Source: Blattamonas nauphoetae (lineage: Eukaryota > Preaxostyla > Oxymonadida). Taken from it: 64,000 bases of DNA. Below, piece after piece: positions 54,896-64,000 of this stretch. Position 1 is the first letter of the stretch. Each line of letters opens with the position of its first letter. The stretch lies in assembly GCA_033064195.1 (NCBI GenBank), contig JARBJD010000250.1, positions 1 to 64,000 on the forward strand, read 5' to 3'. The position numbers were made by a program, and so were the translations under genes. Below the pieces are notes generated by a model that had not been told where the DNA came from, did no database searches, and worked only from the letters and a program-made list of their open reading frames with translations.

Positions 54896-55640
54896 CTAAC
54901 AGCACAATCCAAGACAGGTGTCAAGCGAGGGGTCGCATCTCTTGATCCAGTTATTTAAGATGCGCATTCGTTGTTGAACGGTTTTTTGCTCCATTTCCGT
55001 TTGAATTGCCCGTGTTTGAGTTTGAATAGTAGCGAACTGTCGACCCGCGAATCTTCCCTTCAGGATGGGGAAGATGACGAAGTCGCACGGCGAATGGTCT
55101 GCACTGTATGCTGTGTGAGAAAGAAGTGAAAAATAGGTATCATTTTGAAATGTTCGGGTCATTCTGGCCGTATGCGGCTTTACGCTTTCAAAGTGTCATT
55201 AATTTGGAATTGATTCAGCATTTTGAAGATCGAGGGATCAATCCATTGGGTTGATCCTCATGAGATGTTGGGCTCCCCGCAAGCCCCACACGAAAGGATG
55301 GTCAAAGAAATAGGAAAAGGATGATTCATCCCCAGAAAAAATAGATGAAAAATTGAGTGGTGCTTGCTGTCTGAGTGTCTGGACGAAATGTGTCGTTTTA
55401 GCTACTCGATCCAACTTTTGTTGTGTGAGAGGATGTGGTACAATGAAAAATGAAAGTTTGATGAAATACACGCATTGGTAAATCACATTTGCGACTGTTC
55501 TTCTGTTTACTTCAGCAATTCTTACAATTTGTAAGATGTAATATGAAGCAAGTTCGAGAACAGCTCTTCTCACAGCCGATTCTTTTCTACAATGGCCAGG
55601 GCGTCCTGGTGATTTTTTAGATTTGTATTGAAAGCGATTT
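54896..55640 (-). pseudogene. mariner-type transposase fragment
   Basis: Minus strand: KSPGRPGHCRKESAVRRAVL (a GRPG-type linker and helix-turn-helix), VNRRTVANVIYQ, VPHPLTQQKLDRVAKTTHFV, then SGDESSFSYFFDHPFVW, the first catalytic Asp box (usually TGDE.W) of mariner enzymes. The separate frame 55162-54896 holds HTAYSADHSPCDFVIFPILK, which matches the second box (HDNAR.H...YSPDLAP.D..LFP.LK). The middle of the catalytic core is missing. No TIRs were found. Dead copy. Confidence 0.75.
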
Positions 55641-55710
55641 GTCTCGAGTTGAATGCACTATTTTTTGATGGTATTCTTACAGGGTCGGTTTCTTCTCTAT
55701 CGTCTATTTC

Positions 55711-56310
55711 CTATTTAATTGCACTCGTTTCTGTTGAGTCCGTCGCGTCCCTGATTCTCGACAATCTGTCTGCTACGTTGTTCAGCTCGCCTGGAATGTA
55801 CTCCGCCCAGAGGCGAATCGTCATTGAGTCCGCGATCTCGAACAAATGTTTGAATAAGTTGACTAGAGTCACGGCTGACGAGCGTCGGTTTATGTTCGCC
55901 ACTGTTACTTGGTTGTCTGAGTGGATCAGAACGTGGTCCTGGGTCCGGACGATTCCTCGGCTGATTCCTGCTTCGAATCCCAAGACGACGGCTGCCACCT
56001 CCCTTCGGTTGCAGGACCAAGCAGCTTCCTCTTCTGGAAAATGATATTGCCATGTCTCCTCTTCATCTCCACGTTGCCACACAACTCCAACTCCCCATTC
56101 GCTGGCGTCGGTATCCATCAATACTGTTGGATTGAATGGGTTTAGTGATCGTTCGATGGTTGTCGTTAGTCGCTCCATCCACCATTTTAGCTCCCCCACT
56201 GATTCGATGTCGAGCATTCCGACGCCAATCCATCCTGCTGCCTTGACGACTTTCTCCTTCCACACCGTGAGATGATGAGTGTGGAAGAAGGCTAGTGGGT
56301 CCACAAAACC
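55711..56310 (-). mobile_element. Fossil reverse-transcribing element fragment (RNase H part, DIRS-like)
   Basis: The minus strand encodes a retroelement RNase H-like domain: TDASEWGVGVVW at its first active-site Asp, an internal REVAAVVLGFEAG and HSDNQVTVANINR, and the tail WAEYIPGELNNVADRLSR. The wording is closest in my recollection to DIRS/Ngaro-type elements. It is a fragment of a broken old element; no ends, LTRs or other parts are visible here. The tyrosine-recombinase piece at 53848-54748 lies on the opposite strand, so a common origin would need rearrangement. Confidence 0.65.
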
Positions 56311-56475
56311 GATGCCGTCACACTGAAAATGATCGAGCTTGTCATTCGAATGATGAACTTAACAGAGAGATGAATCCTTAAAATACTTCAATCAACGAGA
56401 TCTAGTGAAAAGGTCAAATGTACAGTCTGATAAATGACAACAATATTTCATCTTTGGAACTCCAGTCGAATCACT

Positions 56476-56750
56476 TGAAGTCAGTTCTTTTTCTTCGTCC
56501 TCATTTCCGAATCGACAATTTCAGCTCTTTCATCATCTTCCTGTTTCTTTCATTCACCATTTTCTTCTCCTTTAATATCATTCATCTCCGGTGCCTCCAC
56601 TTCGACATCATTGCCATTCACATCGGCACCGTGTTCCAACCAATCTTCCTCCGACTGATCTTCGTAGAAGATTGCCTTCTTTGAATTCTCCGACAGCGGA
56701 TTCGTCTTCCACTTGACCGGAACGTCTATCGAAATCCTCAGAGTCATCTG
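56476..56750 (-). other. Short acidic reading frame, doubtful exon
   Basis: On the minus strand, MTLRISIDVPVKWKTNPLSE continues to an acidic stretch (EDWLEHGADVNGNDVEVEAP) and hits a TGA at 56550, after which the same frame resumes as KKQEDDERAEIVDSEMRTKK before another stop. It may be the end of a small host gene with an indel, or chance. No family recognised. Confidence 0.25.
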
Positions 56751-57498
56751 TCATTCTGAGAACCCTAGAAGGAGCATGACGAACACTCCAATGTCGTGAT
56801 GAAAGATGTTGTCACCTTGAAAATAAAATTCATTCGTAAAATCTCGGGGTGTGACTATAAACTTGCCCAGTGGTTTCCTCTAAAACGAGAAGGATTCAGC
56901 ATGTTTCAGTTCAGAAGTGAATCATACACATGAAAAACTACCTTTTCTCCATTTTTCGTTTTTTTGACAACATAGAGAAAATGTCGAAAGATCCACCCAT
57001 CTGGCTCCCATATCGACTGTGTCAAATCGAATCAATAAAATAACCGTGATCACCAGATTGCGATCGTGATCCATCGACAACAATGACCATATGACGTTTA
57101 TTTTTCCTTCTTCAGAACTTATTCTGTCAATGAAGCAAAAGACTTCCCTGAAACTTGCGTGGTTGGAGTTTTTACGTTCTTATTATTGTGATGAGCAAGT
57201 GACATTGTGATCCTCTCCTTCAGGTCGTTCACGCAAGAAGTGTGCATCATTGTCATTCATCAAGCTTTTCGAGAACATTTATCCAATATCTCATGATCTA
57301 CACAGGGAATTGTCTTCTTATCATGTCGATCACCTGAATGACTACAAAAGGACACGATGGCAAACCGAAAAGTGCTCTAAAAAATGTTTGGGTGAGTTTG
57401 AGACTGAAGAATCGTCTTGAACGAATTGTACTTTACAAGTTGCTGAAAGACTCCGATGCTTTGCAGATTATTCTTCAATCATCTGTTTTTGTCATTAT
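56751..57498. other. Mostly non-coding stretch with weak exon candidates
   Basis: A plus-strand frame from an ATG at 57338 (MTTKGHDGKPKSALKNVWVS) runs into the MITE at 57499. GT/AG-like signals flank several short frames, but I could not assemble a convincing gene. Nothing else is recognisable. Confidence 0.3.
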
Positions 57499-58094
57499 AG
57501 TGGCGTCACCAATCGGTGTCCTGTCATCAATCGGTGCTTTTTTCTTGAAAAATCACGATGGATCAAACTAAGAAAAAAATCAAATTTTAGAATTATACTC
57601 CCACGCAATCCCGAGAAAACCTCAAAATACCCCCTTTTGCCCGTTGAAAAAAATCGTTTTGGCAATATCTCAACAACTAATGTACCGATTTTGATGAAAT
57701 TTTTCACAGAAACGTTTTTTTGGGGAAACGAACATTTTGGAAAAAATTTGGAGAAAAAATTCTGGGTATATGGGAAGATAGAAAAAAACCCATATTTTTC
57801 TCGACAAAAACTTCTTAGGAAAAAAATCGGTTTATTTTTTGAGCACCATTTGTCGAGATCTATACGATTACAATGCCTTTTGTTTGATTCAAATCGGATG
57901 GCTAGTTGTGGAGAAATAAGGGAAAAAAGTTAAGAAAAATGTGTGCTTTCGTAACGTAATAGGTATTTTGAGGTTTTCTCGGGATCGAGCCGGAGAATAA
58001 ATCAAAAATTTTATTTTTTTCTTGATTTGACCAAAAGTGATAAGTCCAGAAAAAAGCACCGATTGATGACAGGACACCGATTGGTGACGCCACT
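57499..58094. mobile_element. 596-bp MITE with TSD ATTAT
   Basis: The ends are inverted repeats: AGTGGCGTCACCAATCGGTG at the left and the exact inverse at the right, continuing (GTCCTGTCATCAATCGGTGC) and then more loosely for about 130 bp. ATTAT is duplicated at 57494-57498 and 58095-58099. The A/T-rich core has no transposase. Small size, good TIRs and a duplication make this a clear non-autonomous element; the 5-bp duplication does not by itself settle the superfamily. Confidence 0.8.
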
Positions 58095-58099
58095 ATTAT

Positions 58100-58640
58100 A
58101 GCCTCTTCGATTTGTATCATTTTCTTTAATTGACTTGAAAACTGTCATTGGTGAAAAGCGTCGCAATAGAGTCACCATGCACGACTTTTCTCTTTTCGAT
58201 ACGTCACATGTCTGAGGGCAAGTTTTTATTCCCACCCCGATACAGTGTGTGTGGGAGACCTGGAGAAAGAATGACGTTCATTCTTCATCTGAGATCAGTG
58301 AGAGAGGAGATGAGAATGTGTTGAATGATGATAGGAAAGAAGAAAGAGAGAAAAGGAGTCAATACATGATGAAACAGTGGGAAACATAAGATGATTCGTG
58401 AACTTGATCAGGCCTTTCCAAAAAGTCTCCATAATTTGCGCGAGATCCGGTTCCGATCTCCAAATATCGAAAACAGGGATGAAAAGTGGTGGTGATTTAT
58501 CAGGAATCAAGTGAAGTGACTTAAACCCTCATTCTGTCCCTTTCTAAAGCAGTGCACGGGAAAGAAAAAATGACAGGATTGATCGAGTTTATCTTGTGAA
58601 AATTGACATAAATCGAGAGCAAAATCTACTTAATCCAAAA
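58100..58640. other. Region with a doubtful minus-strand exon
   Basis: Minus-strand frame 58510-58295 reads IPDKSPPLFIPVFDIWRSEP and DLAQIMETFWKGLIKFTNHL with a GTATTG donor-like site after FPTVSSC. A second piece near 58235 reads GIKTCPQTCDVSKREKSCMV. They might be exons of one small host gene into which the MITE landed. No family recognised; the gene model is not secure. Confidence 0.25.
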
Positions 58641-59437
58641 ATGATCAGTTTTCTCCTCTTTTTCTCAATTTTCGAAGGAAGCCTCTTTGCATTCAACTCA
58701 TCCATCTCCATTGATGTCTTCCTCGTCACCAATTCACTTTAGTCGTGTGTAAACCACTTTTCTTCTCCATCGACCACCTTCCTAATCAAATAGCCTGGTT
58801 TTTCGATTCTGGCAAAGTATCCCTTCAAGGAATTCACGATCAGAAAACAACAATCGTTCGAAGCATTCCTCCAGTGTTGAGTCTGGCCTTCACCTCGACT
58901 TCAAACATCAATATGTCGAACATGGTGTCCCATTCAATAAGACACCGTTCTGAATGCATTCAGACAACCTCATCTCTGATCCGTGAATCTCAACGCAGTA
59001 TCCTGAATCGCTGGGAAATTAAACATCAACTGTGGCCAACCAGTTTTGTTGTGTATTCTTTAAAAACTTGGTGTCACAAGCTATCGGAACGATTATCGGT
59101 ACTACCGCAATCCCAACCCTCATCTCACAATTGGACAATGTCTGGAGAGAATGGATTGCACCACCACGTTCATACCATACAACAACATATTCCCATCGTT
59201 TTTCAGCTTTATCTTCTGTACAAACCCATACATACTCGTCCAAGGTCCCCACAACTCATCGGATTTCTACTTCCTTCTTCACCGGAGTTTTCTTCTGCGA
59301 TTGAAGTGATGAATCGGACACCGGATCTTTTACATCGTTCTTTAGTGGAGAAACCCATTTCTCATGTGGAAATACCTGTATTCTCACCCAAAGTCACCGA
59401 AGCGGATTCTGATCCGTGGTCATTCGTTTCTGGCTGA
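58641..59437 (+). other. Possible secreted-protein gene remnant
   Basis: The ATG at 58641 reads MISFLLFFSIFEGSLFAFNS, a good signal-peptide-like start, stopping after 33 codons. Overlapping longer frames follow: 58745-59437 (FFDSGKVSLQGIHDQKTTIV) and 59032-59304 (IPTLISQLDNVWREWIAPPR). Neither gives a recognisable domain, and I found no clean splice joining them. Could be a decayed gene or one with indels. Confidence 0.25.
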
Positions 59438-59449
59438 AATAATGATGAA

Positions 59450-62400
59450 TATTCCACCAATGCATAAACATCGTTGGATACTACCCTCGGAACCACGCCA
59501 ACACTGGAACAACAAAACAAACGGAATCGACAGCTGATCTTCGGCCGAATGTACAACTCGCTGGTGCACGCATACCACAACAATCATCCAACACGACATC
59601 AGACCGATCTGACTCCTTCATAAATCTCCACTCGTCGCAGGTTGCACAGAAACGCTGCTTGCACACAATCAACACAGCCAACGAGGAGCGGAGGAGATGG
59701 GAGAAAGAAGCGCACATGATAGTGAAAGAGGCAGGGGAGAACGGACAAGCTTCTGAGTCGGTTTCGAGATTGCTACGAAGGAGAAAGGCTGAAATGGAAA
59801 TCGGATCCTGCCCTTCATTACCGACGTGGAGAAGGACGAGCTAGACAAGGAGAACCAGCTTGGGACTGGGAGACAGTCAGACTCATCGGTCGAATCGGCA
59901 CAAACCACAAATACCCTCACTTCCACAGCATCGCCTCGCCACTCTCATCATTTATCGCTCGCCCCAGTCCAACTTCAACGGATTCGGCCGCACTACAGAT
60001 GATCGTGCGAATGAGTGTGTTGCAACGAAGGAAGAGATTATACTAACGGAGGACGATAACAAGCGAAATGAAGAAGAGGACAAGCGATCGAAGGAAGAGG
60101 ACAAGCGAACGAAGGAAGAGGACAAGCGAACGAAGGAAGAGGAAAGGCGAACGAAGGGAGAGGACAAGCGAACGAAGGAAGAGGACAAGCGATCGAAGGA
60201 AGAGGACAAGCGAACGAAGGAAGAGGACAAGCGAACGAAGGGAGAGGACAAGCGAACGAAGGAAGAGGACAAGCGAACGAAGGAAGAGGACAAGCGAACG
60301 AAGGAAGAGGACAAGCGATCGAAGGAAGAGGACAAGCGAACGAAGGAAGAGGACAAGCGATCGAAGGAAGAGGACAAGCGATCGAAGGAAGAGGACAAGC
60401 GAACGAAGGAAGAGGAAAGGCGAACGAAGGGAGAGGACAAGCGAACGAAGGAAGAGGACAAGCGATCGAAGGAAGAGGACAAGCGAACGAAGGAAGAGGA
60501 CAAGCGAACGAAGGAGAGGACAAGCGAACGAAGGAAGAGGACAAGCGAACGAAGGAAGAGGACAAGCGAACGAAGGGAGAGGACAAGCGAACGAAGGAAG
60601 AGGACAAGCGAACGAAGGAAGAGGACAAGCGATCGAAGGAAGAGGACAAGCGATCGAAGGAAGAGGACAAGCGAACGAAGGAAGAGGACAAGCGATCGAA
60701 GGAAGAGGACAAGCGATCGAAGGAAGAGGACAAGCGAACGAAGGAAGAGGACAAGCGAACGAAGGGAGAGGACAAGAGAAATGAGGAAGAGGACAAGCGA
60801 TCGAAGGAAGAGGACAAGCGAACGAAGGAAGAGGACAAGCGATCGAAGGAAGAGGACAAGCGATCGAAGGAAGAGGACAAGCGAACGAAGGAAGAGGACA
60901 AGCGAACGAAGGAAGAGGACAAGCGAACGAAGGAAGAGGACAAGCGAACGAAGGAAGAGGACAAGCGAACGAAGGAAGAGGACAAGCGAACGAAGGAAGA
61001 GGACAAGCGATCGAAGGAAGAGGACAAGCGATCGAAGGAAGAGGACAAGCGATCGAAGGAAGAGGACAAGCGAACGAAGGAGAGGACAAGCGAACGAAGG
61101 AAGAGGACAAGCGAACGAAGGAAGAGGACAAGCGAACGAAGGAAGAGGACAAGCGATCGAAGGAAGAGGACAAGCGATCGAAGGAAGAGGACAAGCGATC
61201 GAAGGAAGAGGACAAGCGAACGAAGGAAGAGGACAAGCGATCGAAGGAAGAGGACAAGCGATCGAAGGAAGAGGACAAGCGAACGAAGGAAGAGGACAAG
61301 CGAACGAAGGAAGAGGACAAGCGATCGAAGGAAGAGGACAAGCGAACGAAGGGAGAGGACAAGCGAACGAAGGAAGAGGACAAGCGATCGAAGGAAGAGG
61401 ACAAGCGAACGAAGGAAGAGGACAAGCGAACGAAGGAAGAGGACAAGCGATCGAAGGAAGAGGACAAGCGATCGAAGGAAGAGGACAAGCGATCGAAGGA
61501 AGAGGACAAGCGATCGAAGGAAGAGGACAAGCGAACGAAGGAAGAGGACGCTGATCGAAGGAAGAGGACAAGCGATCGAAGGAAGAGGACAAGCGAACGA
61601 AGGAAGAGGACAAGCGAACGAAGGAAGAGGATAAGCGATCGAAGGAAGAGGACAAGCGAACGAAGGAAGAGGACAAGCGAACGAAGGAAGAGGACAAGCG
61701 ATCGAAGGAAGAGGACAAGCGATCGAAGGAAGAGGACAAGCGATCGAAGGAAGAGGACAAGCGATCGAAGGAAGAGGACAAGCGAACGAAGGAAGAGGAC
61801 AAGCGATCGAAGGAAGAGGACAAGCGATCGAAGGAAGAGGACAAGCGAACGAAGGAAGAGGACAAGCGAACGAAGGAAGAGGACAAGCGATCGAAGGAAG
61901 AGGACAAGCGAACGAAGGAAGAGGACAAGCGAACGAAGGAAGAGGACAAGCGATCGAAGGAAGAGGACAAGCGAACGAAGGAAGAGGACAAGCGATCGAA
62001 GGAAGAGGACAAGCGATCGAAGGAAGAGGACAAGAGAGATGAGGAAGAGGACAAGCGATCGAAGGAAGAGGACAAGCGAACGAAGGAAGAGGACAAGCGA
62101 TCGAAGAAAGAGGACATGGGAAATGAGGAAGGGGACAAGCGATCGAAGGAAGAGGACAAGCGATCGAAGGAAGAGGACAAGCGAACGAAGGAAGAGGACA
62201 AGCGAACGAAGGAAGAGGACAAGCGATCGAAGGAAGAGGACAAGCGATCGAAGGAAGAGGACAAGCGAACGAAGGAGAGGACGCGAACGAAGGAAGAGGA
62301 CAAGGAACGAAGGAAGAGGACAAGCGAACGAAGGAAGAGGACAAGCGATCGAAGGAAGAGGACAAGGATCGAAGGAAGAGGACAAGGATCGAAGGAAGAG

Positions 62401-64000
62401 GACAAGCGAACGAAGGAAGAGGACAAGCGATCGAAGGAAGAGGACAAGCGATCGAAGGAAGAGGACAAGCGAACGAAGGAAGAGGACAAGCGAACGAAGG
62501 AAGAGGACAAGCGATCGAAGGAAGAGGACAAGCGAACGAAGGAAGAGGACAAGCGAACGAAGGAAGAGGACAAGCGATCGAAGGAAGAGGACAAGCGAAC
62601 GAAGGAAGAGGACAAGCGAACGAAGGAAGAGGACAAGCGATCGAAGGAAGAGGACAAGCGATCGAAGGAAGAGGACAAGCGATCGAAGGAAGAGGACAAG
62701 CGATCGAAGGAAGAGGACAAGCGAACGAAGGAAGAGGACAAGCGATCGAAGGAAGAGGACAAGCGATCGAAGGAAGAGGACAAGCGAACGAAGGAAGAGG
62801 ACAAGCGAACGAAGGAAGAGGACAAGCGAACGAAGGAAGAGGACAAGCGAACGAAGGAAGAGGACAAGCGATCGAAGGAAGAGGACAAGCGATCGAAGGA
62901 AGAGGACAAGCGATCGAAGGAAGAGGACAAGCGATCGAAGGAAGAGGACAAGCGAACGAAGGAAGAGGACAAGCGATCGAAGGAAGAGGACAAGCGATCG
63001 AAGGAAGAGGACAAGCGAACGAAGGAAGAGGACAAGCGAACGAAGGAAGAGGACAAGCGATCGAAGGAAGAGGACAAGCGAACGAAGGAAGAGGACAAGC
63101 GAACGAAGGAAGAGGACAAGCGATCGAAGGAAGAGGACAAGCGAACGAAGGAAGAGGACAAGCGAACGAAGGAAGAGGACAAGCGATCGAAGGAAGAGGA
63201 CAAGCGATCGAAGGAAGAGGACAAGCGATCGAAGGAAGAGGACAAGCGATCGAAGGAAGAGGACAAGCGATCGAAGGAAGAGGACAAGCGAACGAAGGAA
63301 GAGGACAAGCGAACGAAGGAAGAGGACAAGCGATCGAAGGAAGAGGACAAGCGAACGAAGGAAGAGGACAAGCGAACGAAGGAAGAGGACAAGCGAACGA
63401 AGGAAGAGGACAAGAGAAATGAGGAAGAGGACAAGCGATCGAAGGAAGAGGACAAGAGAAATGAGGAAGAGGACAAGCGATCGAAGGAAGAGGACAAGCG
63501 AACGAAGGAAGAGGACAAGCGATCGAAGGAAGAGGACAAGGGAAATGAGGAAGGGGACAAGCGATCGAAGGAAGAGAACAAGGGAAATGAGGAAGGGGAC
63601 AAGCGAACGAAGGAAGAGGACAAGCGAACGAAGGAAGAGGACAAGCGAACGAAGGAAGAGGACAAGCGATCGAAGGAAGAGGACAAGCGAACGAAGGAAG
63701 AGGACAAGCGAACGAAGGAAGAGGACAAGCGATCGAAGGAAGAGGACATGGGAAATGAGGAAGGGGACAAGCGATCGAAGGAAGAGGACAAGAGAATTGA
63801 GGAAGGGGACAATCGAACGAAGGAAGAGGACAAGCGAACGAAGGAAGAGGACAAGCGAACGAAGGAAGAGGACAAGCGAACAAAGGAAGAGGACAAGCGA
63901 ACAGAAGAAAGCAACAAACTATTAGAACACGAGAACAAACGATCGGACAATTTCTCGAACCACTGCCGTACAGAGCAACTACAATCAATTCCAAAACTCC
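59450..64000 (+). CDS. Repeat-dominated charged protein, 3' part beyond window
   Basis: An open frame 59450-59844 reads RPNVQLAGARIPQQSSNTTS then SQVAQKRCLHTINTANEERR and SVSRLLRRRKAEMEI. An overlapping frame gives ILPFITDVEKDELDKENQLG and a Ser/Thr/His-rich stretch. A third carries ANECVATKEEIILTEDDNKR straight into the heptad array. After the array the frame leaves the repeat as TEESNKLLEHENKRSDNFSN and is still open at 64000. The most plausible protein frame is EEDKR(T/S)K, a charged helical rod. Frame changes before and within the array (20-nt units near 60510 and 61075, irregular units near 61549 and 62280-62390) mean either a decayed gene or assembly/sequencing indels in a hard repeat. 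Confidence 0.4.
60073..63905 (+). repeat. 3.8-kb minisatellite of 21-nt units (about 182 copies)
   Basis: The unit GAAGAGGACAAGCGAACGAA(G) encodes EEDKRTK. It occurs in two main forms differing by one base, CGAACG (Thr) or CGATCG (Ser), interspersed in non-random order. Rarer forms include GGAGAGGACAAG, a RNEEEDK unit (AAGAGAAATGAGG) that becomes common after 63410, and GGAAATGAGGAAGGGG. Blocks of several units recur in the same order, pointing to higher-order duplication. The unit has no stop codon in most frames of either strand, which creates very long spurious frames. Confidence 0.95.

Noticed and set aside
53848-56310. Joining the tyrosine-recombinase fragment and the RNase H fragment into one DIRS-like element
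   Set aside because: They lie on opposite strands with a mariner fragment between them, so a common element is not shown by the sequence.
60073-63905. Tandem array as a CRISPR locus
   Set aside because: There are no unique spacers between units; the units are contiguous 21-nt repeats in a eukaryotic coding context.
59952-63994. Minus-strand frames of more than 1300 codons across the minisatellite (SSFVRLS and CPLPSFA repeats)
   Set aside because: They arise because the 21-nt unit lacks stops on the opposite strand. They have no plausible domain or flanking gene structure, and the plus-strand EEDKR frame exits the repeat into ordinary coding sequence.

Overview
The window is nuclear DNA of a eukaryote with short GT-AG introns (29 to about 120 nt), genes packed closely on both strands, and protein families typical of oxymonad metamonads of the Blattamonas/Monocercomonoides type. 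These include giant beta-helix surface proteins with a degenerate kinase tail, a kinase with a SPRY-like tail, a membrane-anchored S41 peptidase and a bacterial-type cell-wall amidase. The host assignment is an inference from family resemblance. Stops are TGA and TAA in the intact genes, so I see no need for a non-standard code.

Region 1 (1-31 kb) is built around two head-to-tail minus-strand paralogs. Copy B (24962 to 16482) is one unbroken 2826-codon reading frame: signal peptide, very long beta-helix ectodomain, one membrane span, pseudokinase tail. Copy A (15882 to 2985) is a wreck of the same gene. It has lost an internal stretch, carries an in-frame TAG and three frameshifts, is split by a 6.5-kb hAT-like element (TSD ATAATTCC, TIR CAGACCTTTGA), and is cut off at its 3' end by a 3-kb TIR element. 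The hAT-like element holds a 2.4-kb MULE-like element (9-bp TSD, about 455-bp TIRs), a spliced gene of unknown function, a beta-helix gene fragment and a 386-bp inverted-repeat element. The 3-kb TIR element occurs twice in opposite orientation (1-2984 and 26462-29518). The second copy splits a kinase-SPRY gene (31210 to 26198); removing it with one copy of a 2-bp AT duplication restores a 537-codon frame exactly.

Region 2 (31-50.5 kb) is ordinary, compact host sequence. It holds a membrane-anchored S41-type peptidase (minus), an ARM/HEAT-like protein (minus), a divergent EF-hand/WD40 protein resembling WDR49/CFAP337 (plus), a probably bacterial-derived N-acetylmuramoyl-L-alanine amidase with two SPOR-like repeats (plus), a small one-span membrane protein (plus), and a 1574-residue beta-propeller plus coiled-coil protein (plus) with a 24-nt tandem repeat. 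Exon-intron structures were worked out by frame and splice site; every multi-exon model in this block sums to a whole number of codons.

Region 3 (50.5-59 kb) is a graveyard of mobile elements: a 1.17-kb pogo/Tigger-like element, an unassigned transposon-like stretch, a tyrosine-recombinase fragment, a mariner fragment, a fossil reverse-transcribing element fragment (RNase H part) and a 596-bp MITE with TSD ATTAT. Little host coding can be supported there.

Region 4 (59.4-64 kb) is the 5' part of a gene dominated by a 3.8-kb, 21-nt minisatellite encoding about 182 EEDKR(T/S)K heptads; it runs off the window.

Functional threads: the beta-helix/pseudokinase proteins, the S41 peptidase and the amidase all have N-terminal signal sequences and would act at or beyond the cell surface or in the endomembrane lumen. 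The amidase implies use of bacterial peptidoglycan, fitting a gut-dwelling phagotroph. The other genes (WD40/EF-hand, propeller/coiled-coil) look cytoskeletal.
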